From: Calendula officinalis
Taxonomy: Eukaryota > Streptophyta > Magnoliopsida > Asterales > Asteraceae
NCBI GenBank assembly: GCA_963853835.1
Contig: OY970822.1
Location: 48,386,404-48,450,403, forward strand
Direction of reading: 5' to 3'
Length of the DNA stretch: 64,000 bases
Shown: in pieces, positions 35,636 to 45,574 of the stretch
Numbering within the stretch: position 1 is the first letter of the stretch
Layout: each line of letters opens with the position of its first letter
Notes under the pieces: model-generated
Database searches by the model: none
What the model saw: the letters and a program-made list of their open reading frames with translations, nothing else
What the model was told of the DNA's origin: nothing
Position numbers and translations under genes: made by a program

Positions 35636-38600
35636 ATGTCCGGACGAGAAGGAGGCCGTCATCATGACCGTCGATTCGCCGCCAGAGGCAACGGTTTTGA
35701 TCAACGAGATCCGAGAGACGTCGCGGAGATCGGACGTTTGCAGCAACGGATTCACGAGCTTGAACTAAACCAATTGGAACAAGAAGATTCCGTGACCGAA
35801 TCTATTGCCTGGAATGACGACGACGGCAACGTTTTTGCCCACCGCCGCCGACGACAGCAGACACCCCCACCACCGCACACCGATTCCCTTCGCGCTTTGG
35901 GTATCCGTCCACAAATTCCTGAGTTCGAGGGCCGTATGCAACCCGACGAGTTTCTCGATTGGATCCAAACCGTTGAACGGATCTTCGATCTTCAACGAAT
36001 TCCGGAAGACCTCAAGGTAAAACTCGTAGCTATTCGATTACGTAAATATGCCTCATTATGGTGGGAACATGAACAACAACAACGTTTTCGAAAGGGCAAA
36101 TCCAAGGTCGAAACGTGGGATAAACTAAAACGTTTAATGTATTCCAAGTTTCTTCCCATCAACCATAAACAAGATTCGTTCATTGAATACCATAACCTCA
36201 AACAAAATCTACAGTCGGTTGAAGATTTTGTCGCCGAGTTCGAACGTCTACGCATGCGTTGTGGCGTAGAGGAAGACGACGAACAGATTATCGCCCGTTT
36301 TTTGGGAGCATTACGACCCGACATCTCGGACGTCGTTATGTTACAACAATATTGGTGCTTTTCTGATGTGTGCAGGTTAGCTCAACGGGTCGAAAAACAA
36401 TTGTCACGTAAACCAAAACCTACACCTTCTCGATTCCCCAGCCGCCCGACAAACACCCCAACCCCTCCGGTCCGCAACGAACCAACCAAAGCAGACCCGG
36501 TTCTGCCGGTCGCTTCCACGGGGTCACGTCCCAATACGCTTCGTTGTTTCAAATGCCAAGGCATTGGACACTTGAAACGTGACTGCCCTAATACCCAAGT
36601 GGTCGCTTTTGTTGATGATGAACCACTACCGTCCTACGATACGGAAGATGATCATGAATCCGAACCCTCGGAAATTCTTTACCCCGATCGTGGCGAAGCC
36701 CTCGTTATACAACGCATCCTTAACACTACGGTACATGAACCGGCCGATGATACACAGTGGCTTCGCAACAATATTTTTCGAACAAAGTGCACCGCCAAAG
36801 GAAAAATTTGCAATGTTGTCATCGATGGGGGTAGTTGTGAGAATATTGTTGCCACTTCGATGGTGGAAAAACTTAATCTACAGCTACAACCTCACCCGGA
36901 ACCGTACCAATTGACTTGGCTCAAAAAAGGAAATCTCATCAAAGTTACACACCGATGCTTGGTACAATTTTCCATCGGAAACAAATATACGGACGAATTG
37001 TGGTGCGAAGTTCTCCCAATGGACGCGTGTCACCTTTTGTTAGGTCGTCCATGGCAATACGACCGACGTGCAAAACATGATGGGTTTCGGAACACATACA
37101 CGTTTAAAAAAGACGGTGTTAACATCACCCTCGCACCACTCGACCCACGAGATACATCCGCTGAATCCATGCTTGTTTCCGGACCGGTGTTCATCAACAT
37201 CAATAAAACACCGACCACCCACCCGAGACATATTATTTTCGGTCTCCTCATCACGGAAGAAAACCCGGTCGTCACATCCGTTCCACCCGAGGTATCACAT
37301 TTACTGTCCGAATTTACTGACATTTTTCCCGATGATATACCCCCAGGACTTCCACTCGAACGGGACATACAACATTGTATTGATTTCCTTCCGGGGGCAA
37401 GCATTCCAAATAAACCCGCATATCGCATGAATCCGAAAGAATTTGCGGAATTACATCGGCAAGTTCAGGACCTTTTAAATAAAGGCCTCATACGCGAAAG
37501 CATGAGCCCATGTGCGGTCCCCGCCCTTCTAGTTCCAAAACCCGGGGGTAAATTTCGTATGTGCATTGATAGTAGAGCGGTAAACAAAATCACCATCAAA
37601 TACAGGTTCCCTATACCACGATTTGACGATTTACTTGACCATCTCCACGGTGCTACCATTTTTTCCAAAATTGATCTTCGAAGCGGTTACCATCAAATCC
37701 GCATGCGACCGGGAGACGAGTGGAAGACCGCGTTCAAAACACGCGATGGTTTGTACGAATGGATGGTAATGCCGTTTGGATTATCCAACGCCCCGAGCAC
37801 ATTCATGCGGTTAATGAACCATATTTTTAAACCTTTTATCGGGCATTGTGTCGTCGTTTATTTTGACGACATTCTGGTTTTTAGCAACAATGTCGCCCAA
37901 CACCTTACCCATCTTCGCGACATTTTTTTGGTTTTACGGCAACAAAAACTTTACGCGAACGCAGCAAAATGTCACTTCTTGACTACTGAAGTTATATTTC
38001 TGGGTTATCTTGTGTCGGGGAGTGGTATTCGCATGGATGAATCAAAGGTTTCGGCTATTACTACGTGGCCACCACCGAAATCCCTCCATGATGTCCTAAG
38101 CTTTCACGGCCTCGCGTCATTCTATCGGCGTTTTATACGCAATTTTAGTACAATTGTTGCTCCGATCACCGAATGTTTAAAGCTTAGTAAGTTTAATTGG
38201 TCTACATCCACACAAAAAGCTTTAGACACGCTAAAAAGTGTTGTCACACAAGCCCCGGTATTAGCACTCCCAAACTTTGAGCATGTATTTCAGGTAGAAT
38301 GTGACGCTTCGGGCGTCAGAATCGGCGGTGTGTTAAGCCAACGAAAACGCCCCATCGCTTTCTTTAGCGAAAAATTAAATGACACACGACGCCGGTACAG
38401 CACATACGACAAAGAATTTTACGCCATTGTTCGAAGCCTTGAATATTGGCGTCACTATCTTTTGCCCGGCGAATTTGTTTTATATTCCGATCACCAAGCT
38501 CTCAAGTTTATTCAAGGACAGTCAAAGCTCAATCCCCGACATGCTGAGTGGGTTGAAACACTCCAAGACTTTAACTTTGTGATCCGGCACAAAGCGGGCA

Positions 38601-39976
38601 CCGCAAATTCTGTTGCCGACGCCTTGAGCCGCCGACCGGTCCTCTCCACTTCGGTCACTTTTGAGGTACTTGGATTCCATTCCCTTTCTACCTTGTACCA
38701 AGACGACCCCGACTTTCACGTGATATGGGTGAACTGTGCTACTACTCCGTATCGTGATTTTTATCGGAAGGATGGGTTACTATATAAAGGTAATCGTTTG
38801 TGTGTTCCAATGTCGTCATTTCGAGAAGCTATTATCCTTGAGTGTCACCAAGGTGCGCTTGCGGGACATTTTGGTCGCGACAAAACCATCGCCCTAGTCC
38901 ACGACAGGTTCTTTTGGCCGAAACTCAGTCGCGACGTGAACAAGATTCTGAAACGGTGTCGTATTTGCCACGTTGCCAAAACACATCATACGAACCAAGG
39001 ACTTTATACGCCACTACCCACACCCGAACGTCCGTGGGAAGACGTCAGTCTTGATTTCGTGTTAGGGTTGCCTCTCACACAACGGAAGAAGGACTCAATC
39101 ATGGTTGTCGTTGATCGTTTCTCCAAAATGGCTCATTTTATTCCTTGTGTCAAAACGTATGATGCTTCGCAAGTGGCCCGTTTATATTTTGATGAAATTG
39201 TTCGCTTGCATGGTGTTCCTAAGACAATTACTTCCGATCGTGATGTTAAATTTGTTAGCCATTTTTGGCGCACCTTGTGGAAACGTTTGGGTACAAAATT
39301 ACAATTTAGTAGTTCTCATCACCCACAAACGGATGGTCAAACTGAAGTTACAAATCGCAGTCTAGGCAATTTACTTCGCAGTTTAGTCGGCACTAATCCA
39401 CGGAAGTGGGATCTTGTCCTTTCTCAAGCCGAGTTTGCGTACAATCGATCCAACCACAGCTCCACCGGACGTAGTCCTTTTCTTGTGGTATACGGTCGCA
39501 ACCCCTTCACTCCCTTAGACCTCGCACCGTCTTTAGAAGCTCAACATTTTAGTGCTGAAGGAGATGAACAAGCGACGCAAATAAAACTTTTGCATGAACA
39601 AGTTCGCGAACAAATTATTAAACATAATTTACAATACCAGACCCGTGCAAATAAACATCGCAAAAAAGTGGTTTTTAACGAAGGCGATCTCGTGTGGATT
39701 CATCTGCGGCGTGAACGTTTCCCGCAGGGACGGTTCGGCAAATTACATCCTCGTGCCGATGGTCCTTTCCGTGTGCTAAAGCGTATTAACGATAACGCTT
39801 ATAAAATCGACCTCCCCGGGCATTACAAAGTGTCCGCAACTTTTAATGTGGCAGACTTGACTCCGTATGATCCTGATGATAATGATGACTCGAGGACGAG
39901 TCCTTTTTTAGAGGGGGAGGATGCTACGGATCAGACCCGACAAGAAGAGGAGCCCGACTCGATAACTAGTGGCTAG
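35636..39976 (+). CDS. E3 Gag-Pol polyprotein, 1446 residues, intact
   Basis: The start is ATG at 35636, after the PBS; the frame is open upstream into the LTR but has no ATG there. Order: gag core (LRKYASLWWEH), CCHC knuckle CFKCQGIGHLKRDC (about 36544-36585), aspartic protease with IDGGSCENI (about 36820), RT with YFDDILVFS (about 37858-37884), RNase H (ECDASG, about 38300), and integrase. The integrase has an HHCC finger (about 38830-38990), D,D,E core (LDFVLG, SDRDVKF, QTDGQTEV) and a GPF motif. No C-terminal chromodomain is visible. The frame ends 18 codons inside the 3' LTR. Gag and protease style suggest the CRM side of the chromoviruses, from memory; clade assignment is uncertain. No internal stop or frameshift. 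Confidence 0.93.
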   Translation: MSGREGGRHHDRRFAARGNGFDQRDPRDVAEIGRLQQRIHELELNQLEQEDSVTESIAWNDDDGNVFAHRRRRQQTPPPPHTDSLRALGIRPQIPEFEGRMQPDEFLDWIQTVERIFDLQRIPEDLKVKLVAIRLRKYASLWWEHEQQQRFRKGKSKVETWDKLKRLMYSKFLPINHKQDSFIEYHNLKQNLQSVEDFVAEFERLRMRCGVEEDDEQIIARFLGALRPDISDVVMLQQYWCFSDVCRLAQRVEKQLSRKPKPTPSRFPSRPTNTPTPPVRNEPTKADPVLPVASTGSRPNTLRCFKCQGIGHLKRDCPNTQVVAFVDDEPLPSYDTEDDHESEPSEILYPDRGEALVIQRILNTTVHEPADDTQWLRNNIFRTKCTAKGKICNVVIDGGSCENIVATSMVEKLNLQLQPHPEPYQLTWLKKGNLIKVTHRCLVQFSIGNKYTDELWCEVLPMDACHLLLGRPWQYDRRAKHDGFRNTYTFKKDGVNITLAPLDPRDTSAESMLVSGPVFININKTPTTHPRHIIFGLLITEENPVVTSVPPEVSHLLSEFTDIFPDDIPPGLPLERDIQHCIDFLPGASIPNKPAYRMNPKEFAELHRQVQDLLNKGLIRESMSPCAVPALLVPKPGGKFRMCIDSRAVNKITIKYRFPIPRFDDLLDHLHGATIFSKIDLRSGYHQIRMRPGDEWKTAFKTRDGLYEWMVMPFGLSNAPSTFMRLMNHIFKPFIGHCVVVYFDDILVFSNNVAQHLTHLRDIFLVLRQQKLYANAAKCHFLTTEVIFLGYLVSGSGIRMDESKVSAITTWPPPKSLHDVLSFHGLASFYRRFIRNFSTIVAPITECLKLSKFNWSTSTQKALDTLKSVVTQAPVLALPNFEHVFQVECDASGVRIGGVLSQRKRPIAFFSEKLNDTRRRYSTYDKEFYAIVRSLEYWRHYLLPGEFVLYSDHQALKFIQGQSKLNPRHAEWVETLQDFNFVIRHKAGTANSVADALSRRPVLSTSVTFEVLGFHSLSTLYQDDPDFHVIWVNCATTPYRDFYRKDGLLYKGNRLCVPMSSFREAIILECHQGALAGHFGRDKTIALVHDRFFWPKLSRDVNKILKRCRICHVAKTHHTNQGLYTPLPTPERPWEDVSLDFVLGLPLTQRKKDSIMVVVDRFSKMAHFIPCVKTYDASQVARLYFDEIVRLHGVPKTITSDRDVKFVSHFWRTLWKRLGTKLQFSSSHHPQTDGQTEVTNRSLGNLLRSLVGTNPRKWDLVLSQAEFAYNRSNHSSTGRSPFLVVYGRNPFTPLDLAPSLEAQHFSAEGDEQATQIKLLHEQVREQIIKHNLQYQTRANKHRKKVVFNEGDLVWIHLRRERFPQGRFGKLHPRADGPFRVLKRINDNAYKIDLPGHYKVSATFNVADLTPYDPDDNDDSRTSPFLEGEDATDQTRQEEEPDSITSG
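39908..39921 (+). other. E3 polypurine tract
   Basis: TTAGAGGGGGAGGA immediately before the 3' LTR; primes plus-strand DNA synthesis. Confidence 0.88.
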
Positions 39977-40259
39977 TGTCGATCGGGTATTTGAAAGTCA
40001 TCCAACCAAGTCTAGTTTATCTTTAGATATTTAAATGTTTGTTTTCTTTTTCAAATTAGGATTACTTATTCTGTTAGGATTAGGACTTGTTTAACTATAT
40101 ATGTGCGTGTGATAATAAAGGTTGGATGTTAAGTGTTATTAAATAAAAAACGTTTCTGTTGAAACTCCAAGAACTCGTGTTCTTGTTCCTAGTGCTTCGG
40201 TTGGCCGAACACAACCCACAAGCTAGGGTATTAGCTTCCACTAATACGAATCCGTATCA
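39922..40259 (+). repeat. E3 3' LTR
   Basis: 338 bp; differs from the 5' LTR at the third base (C for A) and once near position 28 (G for C). Its start also encodes the last residues of the polyprotein. Confidence 0.95.
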
Positions 40260-40618
40260 GGGTTGCACGTCATGAATGCCTTGTATGTACATCCCTCTCT
40301 TTCCTCCGACCCCGAATCATTGCTTTCCTCGGTCGATGGCTCCTCGGGACGGGTCTTGATATCCGAAGACTTACTTCCCCCACGGGACTTAGAATTACCA
40401 TTCTTCTCCTCGTTGAACCGGTTAGTCACGATCCGGTTCACATCCTCATTCACCACTTCCCTTATTTGGGTAAACAATTTCTGGATAGCTTCCATAGTTA
40501 CCGGGGTTTGGTTTGCATCCAACCCGGAACCCTCTCCATTATTACTGGGATGAGTCGGGATTCGATTTGAATACGTCTCATGATCTCGTGGGATCTCACC
40601 ACTTCTTGGGTTCACCAT

Positions 40619-40844
40619 TTTCTATACCAATATATTAAACCATCAGATTTCAAAGGTTGACTTATTAGTCAAACATAACCCATAAAGCCCAAAACAATAT
40701 ATTTTCTCTTAGGGATCGACCCTAACATACCCATACTTTTCGATCTCAAAAGACTAATCACGGACATCCTACGGAAACATATGGTCCTACTTAGCATAAC
40801 TTAAGACTAGGGAGGTCAAACCTGCCTAATTCACTTAAACTATA
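40619..40844 (-). other. E1 5' leader
   Basis: Untranslated region between the PBS and the gag start. It contains GTTGAC, AGTCAAA and GGTCAAA motifs similar to those in the leader of the Tekay element at 61930-62080. Confidence 0.6.
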
Positions 40845-40857
40845 GCTCTGATACCAA
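40845..40857 (-). other. E1 primer binding site (initiator tRNA-Met)
   Basis: Minus strand TTGGTATCAGAGC, adjacent to the LTR at 40860. Confidence 0.9.
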
Positions 40858-40859
40858 GT

Positions 40860-43064
40860 TGTAACACCTCAATTTTTAAAACACTTTTTAAAACATATTT
40901 TTAAATAAAAATATTACAGTGTCCGATATCTCACGAAATACGGTTTAACAAAAACCATTAAAACATTTATCAGAGTTATGAAATCCGGTGTTACAAAGAT
41001 AATATCATAACCATAGGATAAACGGGATCTACCTACGAGCTCCCGAGCTAATCAACACTAGGCCACTTCTATCGCGACCCTCTACTCCTTCGATCCTGAA
41101 CCTGAGTACATAGCCAAAACAAGGTAGTACGTGAGACAAAATAGTCTCGTGAGATACATGGGGTTTCGACCCATTCTCAAAAGATTTATAAAATAATATT
41201 TGTAACATTATAATTATTTATGCTTATCATTTCTTATTAATTCGCAATTCATCTTCTATTCATTTAACCGTATAAACTAATAAGCTTACCATAAGCTTAC
41301 TCATCATCTAATCACATATTTGTAAGCTATCTCCAAGCTCACACTTTCTTTATCACATATGCAACAGACCTCTCCGAAGCTGACTCTCCCGATATGGGAC
41401 GTCATAGGTAAACTATCAAGGTAATTGGGAGCCCCCATCTTACCGAGATTCATAAGCTCTCCCCGTTCCTGGGTCGTCATGCTCACCCAACACTGGGTGT
41501 CGTAAACTGTGACATTCTACTCTTTACGCAGGGAGGTGCCAACCCAAGTAGACGTCTCATGCTCCCCCATTTCTGGGCGGTCTTATTCCGGATATCTCAT
41601 ATACACTTATGAGCCTCAACTCCTTTAATCAAAATATGAGCATTAGCTCCTTTCATCAAATTCATCACTTATTAGAATACATCTATTCTAATTTATCATA
41701 TTATTCTCTTTGCTAATTCATTTTAAATCTTGAATTTACCAAGTCCTTTACTAGTTTAAAACATATTTATCGTTTATCGAAATCATATTACTTTGACTCT
41801 TCTTTGACTAGAATACATGTTTATTACTAGCCACTCTATGCTTATTCTCTTAGTAATTCGATAACTACTTTTATTAGTATAATATACTAACCGATACTTA
41901 TTACCTAAAATCATTGTCTCAAACTTTATTAATTCATTTTATTAATAAACCGATTATCAAGCTCTTTTAAATCATTATCTTTATTCATAAATCTTATTTA
42001 TAAAAACTCATTAAATACTTTTCATTATCATAAACTCTTTCAAAATCGTCGATCATTTAGACATACTTAAATAGTCTATTTCTAGCATTTTCTCATCATA
42101 TCAATCATATCTTTATTAAAAACGTTTATTAATAAAGACTCCTAAAACATCATACTTTTCAAAATCATTTGCTATGTACTCAGTAAAAGTCTCATGTACT
42201 CACCTTAGCCAAGCTAACTCCAAATCGTGTCTATTAACACGAATCCTTGCTTTCCAACTTGTGAAATGTCACCAATCTTTAGGTCTTCCTGACCTACCAT
42301 CAATATCATCACAATAACTAGTTATTATCCATAACTAATCACTAAACAATCCATATCTATAACCCTAACCACCAAGTTCATCCAACTTGGTGGAATCTCA
42401 AACCCTAGTTCAAGATTTCCATCGATAAACCGAAATCCAAGTTGTACACATCAATTACAAGCTTACAATGAGTGTTCAACACCCATGATTAGTCATCTTC
42501 CCCAAAGATGACATGGTAGGTTATCCAAACCACCATTCTTCCCAAAGAAAGTTCATAACTAGCTAGATAACAACAACAATCAAGAAATCTTACCTTTGAT
42601 GTTTGAATCTCCAAAGATGATGAAGATTTGAGCTAGGAATCACCAAAATCGCCACTTCTCTCTCTAGAATCGGCTGCAAGTGTTTTGGGAGTGAAAATGA
42701 GTAAACCCTAGCCTTTTCCCGTTTTATTCAGCTCGTCCATAGTTCGCGTTCGCGAACACAACTTCGCGTCGCGAAGTTTTCGTGTTGTGAGCCTTCGCGT
42801 TCGTTAACTGGTCGGGAACTCTTCACGTCCGATCACCAAATTCCCTGCCTCGACTTCACGAATCGCGAACCGGAGTTCGCGTCGCGAACTCCTCAGGTAG
42901 TCCAGGCTGCACTTTTTCATCCTTATCTCAACCCGGTTTCGCTCATAACTTCCTCGTACGATGTCCAAATGACACGAAACCAATTCCTACGTTCTTTAAA
43001 TGATTTATCCTTGTTTATCATATTTATACATAATTTATTTAATACAAAATTTCGGGTCGTTACA
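40860..43064 (-). repeat. E1 5' LTR
   Basis: 2205 bp, intact. Contains the same TTCGCGTTCGCGAA/TTCGCGTCGCGAA block (42743-42895) as its partner. Confidence 0.93.
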
Positions 43065-43212
43065 AGGATGCCCTAGACGATGATGCTCTTGTAGGTCTCG
43101 CCTAATAACAAATTAAAAGAATAATCATTAGAAGTGTTATTTAACAGAAAAGTTACAAAATAAATGTGGCATTTATAAGCTTTTTCTAATTTAAACCCCA
43201 ATTTCCTGTACC

Positions 43213-43297
43213 CACACTTAGTTGTTAAACTAAGTGTGAAATTATGTAAAAACTTACCAATTTTCCTTACCCACACTTAGTTGTTAAACTAAGTGTG
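43213..43297. repeat. Two identical 11-bp-stem hairpins
   Basis: CACACTTAGTT, loop GTTA, AACTAAGTGTG at 43213-43238 and again at 43272-43297, with perfect 11-bp stems. Each is preceded by CC, so the minus strand reads AAGTGTGGG as at the polypurine tract. Confidence 0.9.
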
Positions 43298-44128
43298 ACA
43301 TTATTTAACACTTATAAAGATTGTTTTTATAATTAAAATTTTAAATTTGTATAAGCTTATAATGTAGTTGTCAAAAACTTGAACCCAATTTATTGAAATA
43401 TGACCACAATGTGAAAAATTGACAAGTAATTATATTATTCATCCAAAATTGACTCATTAACACAATGTAGAAGATTTAACAAGCAAAATATATGAGATTT
43501 TCGAGTTTTTGACAAGAACATGCCCTAGTTCATAAGTTTTCTTCCTAAAAATCAAAATCAAGCCCTAAAATTCGGAATTTATACTAGGGTTTTTGTTACA
43601 ATCCGATTTACTATCAATCTATGGCTTAAATCTACAAGTAATCAAGCAAAAATCGGACGAAAATAGCAAACATTCATAATTTTCGGGTTTGGCAAGAACA
43701 CCTACAAAAACCTAAGATTTCTACCATAAAAGATGGATTAATGAAAGAAAAGATGAGTAAACCAACCTTAGGTCCCATGGAGATGACGATTTATGGAAGA
43801 AAATGGAAGAGATCAGCCGGATTTTGGGGTTTTGGGTTTTTGGTCGCCGAAAAATCGCGAAAGGGGGAAAGGTTTTGTGTTGCGTCTGCTGTTCTGGACG
43901 AAAAAGGAGTATATACGTGCGTCAGAGATCGCGTCGCGATCTGTGGATCGCTTCGCGATTTTGAGCGGAACCGAATACGGACCTTAGCGATCTCCAAAAC
44001 CCGATTTTTGGGGACTTAGCTATTTCGGTGTTCTGTTTGGTGACTATATGGACGAAAAAAATGACTTTTTTTTTAATTTTTTTTATCGAAAAGAAAACGC
44101 AGAAAGGAAAGGGAAAAACAACTAAACA

Positions 44129-44153
44129 CGGGTTGCCTCCCGAGAAGCGCTTC
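44129..44153 (-). other. Palindromic GAAGCGCTTC plus GGGAGGCAACCC block
   Basis: The minus strand reads GAAGCGCTTCTC followed by GGGAGGCAACCCG, shortly after the integrase stop. GAAGCGCTTC is self-complementary and GGGttGCCTCCC can also pair with itself. From memory, a very similar block follows integrase in many plant Athila/Tat elements. Confidence 0.6.
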
Positions 44154-44193
44154 ATAGATTTACGAGTCTAGAGCTTGACTCGGTGTTGCTCTC

Positions 44194-45400
44194 TTACTTC
44201 TTTTCGCACATCATGGCGAAATGCACCTCCTCCGTCTCGGTCACGCCTTCATTCTCGTCTTCATGATAAAGCTTCAAGCGATGCCCGTTAACACTAAAAT
44301 GACCGTTTTCGGTAACAAGGTCTACGTGTCCCGATGGGTGTTGTTTTAGAACGGTATAGGGACCCACCCATTTGGATTTAAGTTTTCCAGGTGAAAACTT
44401 ATACCGGGATTGATAGATTAAGACCTTGTCGCCCGGTTGGAAGCATTTTCGAGTTTTCAACTTTTTATCGTGCAAATACTTGCTTCTCTCTTTATAGATT
44501 TGGTGGTTTTCGTATGCTTCAAATCGGTGTTCATCGAGAAGATTGAGTTGATGATTACGTTCGGTCCCGGCGGGAACGATGCTCATGTCACACTCTTTGA
44601 TAGCCCAATAGGCTTTGTGTTCGATCTCGAATGGAAGGTGACATGCTTTCCCGTAAATCATCCGATAAGGATTATGGCCGATAGGAGTTTTGTAGGCGGT
44701 ACGGAATGCCCAAAGAGCATCTTCAAGTCATTGAGACCACAACTTGGGATTTTTCTCAATGGTTTTCTCGAGAATTCTTTTTAAGGCCCGATTAGTGTTC
44801 TCGACTTGACCACTCGTTTGTGGATGATATGCGGTCGAGAAACAATGGTGGAGACCGTATCGTTGGAGAGTTTTCTCCATAAGATGGTTGGCAAAATGCG
44901 TGCCACGATCACTAATCAGCGCCCTCGGGCAACCGAACCGGCAAAAAAGAGATTTCAGAAAATTTATTACGACTCGGGCATCGTTAGTTGGAAGAACTTT
45001 TGCCTCAGCCCATTTGGAGACGTAATAAACAGCAACAATGATATATTTATTACCTTGGGAGCTCGAAAACAGACCCATGAAGTCAATGCCCCAAATATCG
45101 AAAACCTCACAAACTTGGATGCCATGTTGTGGCATTTCATCCCGTTTGGAGATGCTTCCGGTTCGTTGGCATGCGTCACAAGTTTTGACCAAATCTTGTG
45201 CATCTTTGAAGATCGTTGGCCAATAGAAACCCGCATCAAGAACTTTTCCGGGCGGTGTAGTTTGGACCGAAATGTCCACCGCTGGGACCTTTATGACATT
45301 TGTTGAGAATGTCATGGGCTTCATCACCGGAAACACACCATCTATGCATCAAATCGGGCCGACCCGGAAAAGATGTGGAGCATCCCAATGGTAATGTTTT
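44194..45400 (-). pseudogene. Athila integrase
   Basis: The zinc-finger C-terminal part (CDACQRTG) is near 45180 and the core is at 45336-44728, with IDFMG, ISDRGTHF and HPQTSGQVEN supplying D, D and E. The C-terminal domain includes GPYTVL and runs to 44194. An in-frame TGA at 44728-44730 separates core from C-terminus; the same frame continues on both sides. Upstream, the link to RNase H is broken by frame changes. Non-functional as it stands. Confidence 0.85.
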
Positions 45401-45574
45401 AGATCTGAAAAGAATTTCCCTTTTTGTTGATGGGTCATTCCTTTAACAAGGACACCCGCCGCTAAATAATTTGCGAAATCAGCGAACCACAGGTCGTTGA
45501 TGTCTTGTAAGGTGTTGACCCCCTCGATAAATTCATCGGGAAATGTATCATGAATCCCGTCTTCATTGCACTCC

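Larger units (their letters stand above)
35270..40259 (+). mobile_element. E3: complete chromovirus-type Ty3/gypsy element, 4990 bp
   Basis: Target duplication GGGTT at 35265-35269 and 40260-40264. LTRs are 338 bp each with only two differences. PBS, single polyprotein ORF and polypurine tract are all present. Structurally complete and recent; a candidate for recent or current mobility. Confidence 0.95.
34403..40618 (-). pseudogene. E1 gag, split by E3 and carrying a nonsense codon
   Basis: The N-terminal part is 40618-40265, starting MVNPRSGE. The rest is 35264-34403; the frame is preserved across the E3 target duplication. Retrotrans_gag core (ALTWWDTMYETLG) is followed by three Cys/His motifs: CQSCGKNHHGEC, then CCHC knuckles CFKCGRVGHRAKDC and CYTCHEVGHFSSAC. 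A TAA at 34913-34915 interrupts it before VVRYANG. The frame closes soon after the knuckles, at the place where Tekay elements continue into protease, so pol is cleanly missing. Closest in the window is gag of the Tekay element at 60.7-61.9 kb. Confidence 0.85.
20638..43064 (-). mobile_element. E1: gag-only Tekay-related element (TR-GAG type)
   Basis: Target duplication AGGAT at 20633-20637 and 43065-43069. LTRs are 2205 bp each once inserts are removed. The PBS is at 40857-40845 and gag follows it. No pol is present: about 2 kb of non-coding DNA lies between gag and the 3' LTR. Excluding E2, E3 and one duplicate copy of each target site, E1 is about 7.9 kb. LTR divergence is about 1.5% by hand count. 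LTR ends (TGTAACACC...CGTTACA) and gag are related to the element at 55543-63890. Confidence 0.88.
43065..44193 (-). other. Athila region between integrase and env-position ORF
   Basis: Non-coding. It holds two identical hairpins (43213-43297), a GCGTCGCG dyad (43928-43960) and a GGGAGGCAACCCG block (44129-44153). An acceptor-like ATTAG near 43095 precedes the env-position frame, suggesting that ORF could be expressed by splicing. Short ORFs here have no recognisable domain. Confidence 0.55.

Noticed and set aside
43741..44019. 92-codon plus-strand ORF in the Athila interior
   Set aside because: Antisense to the element, overlaps other-frame ORFs on both strands, no recognisable domain.
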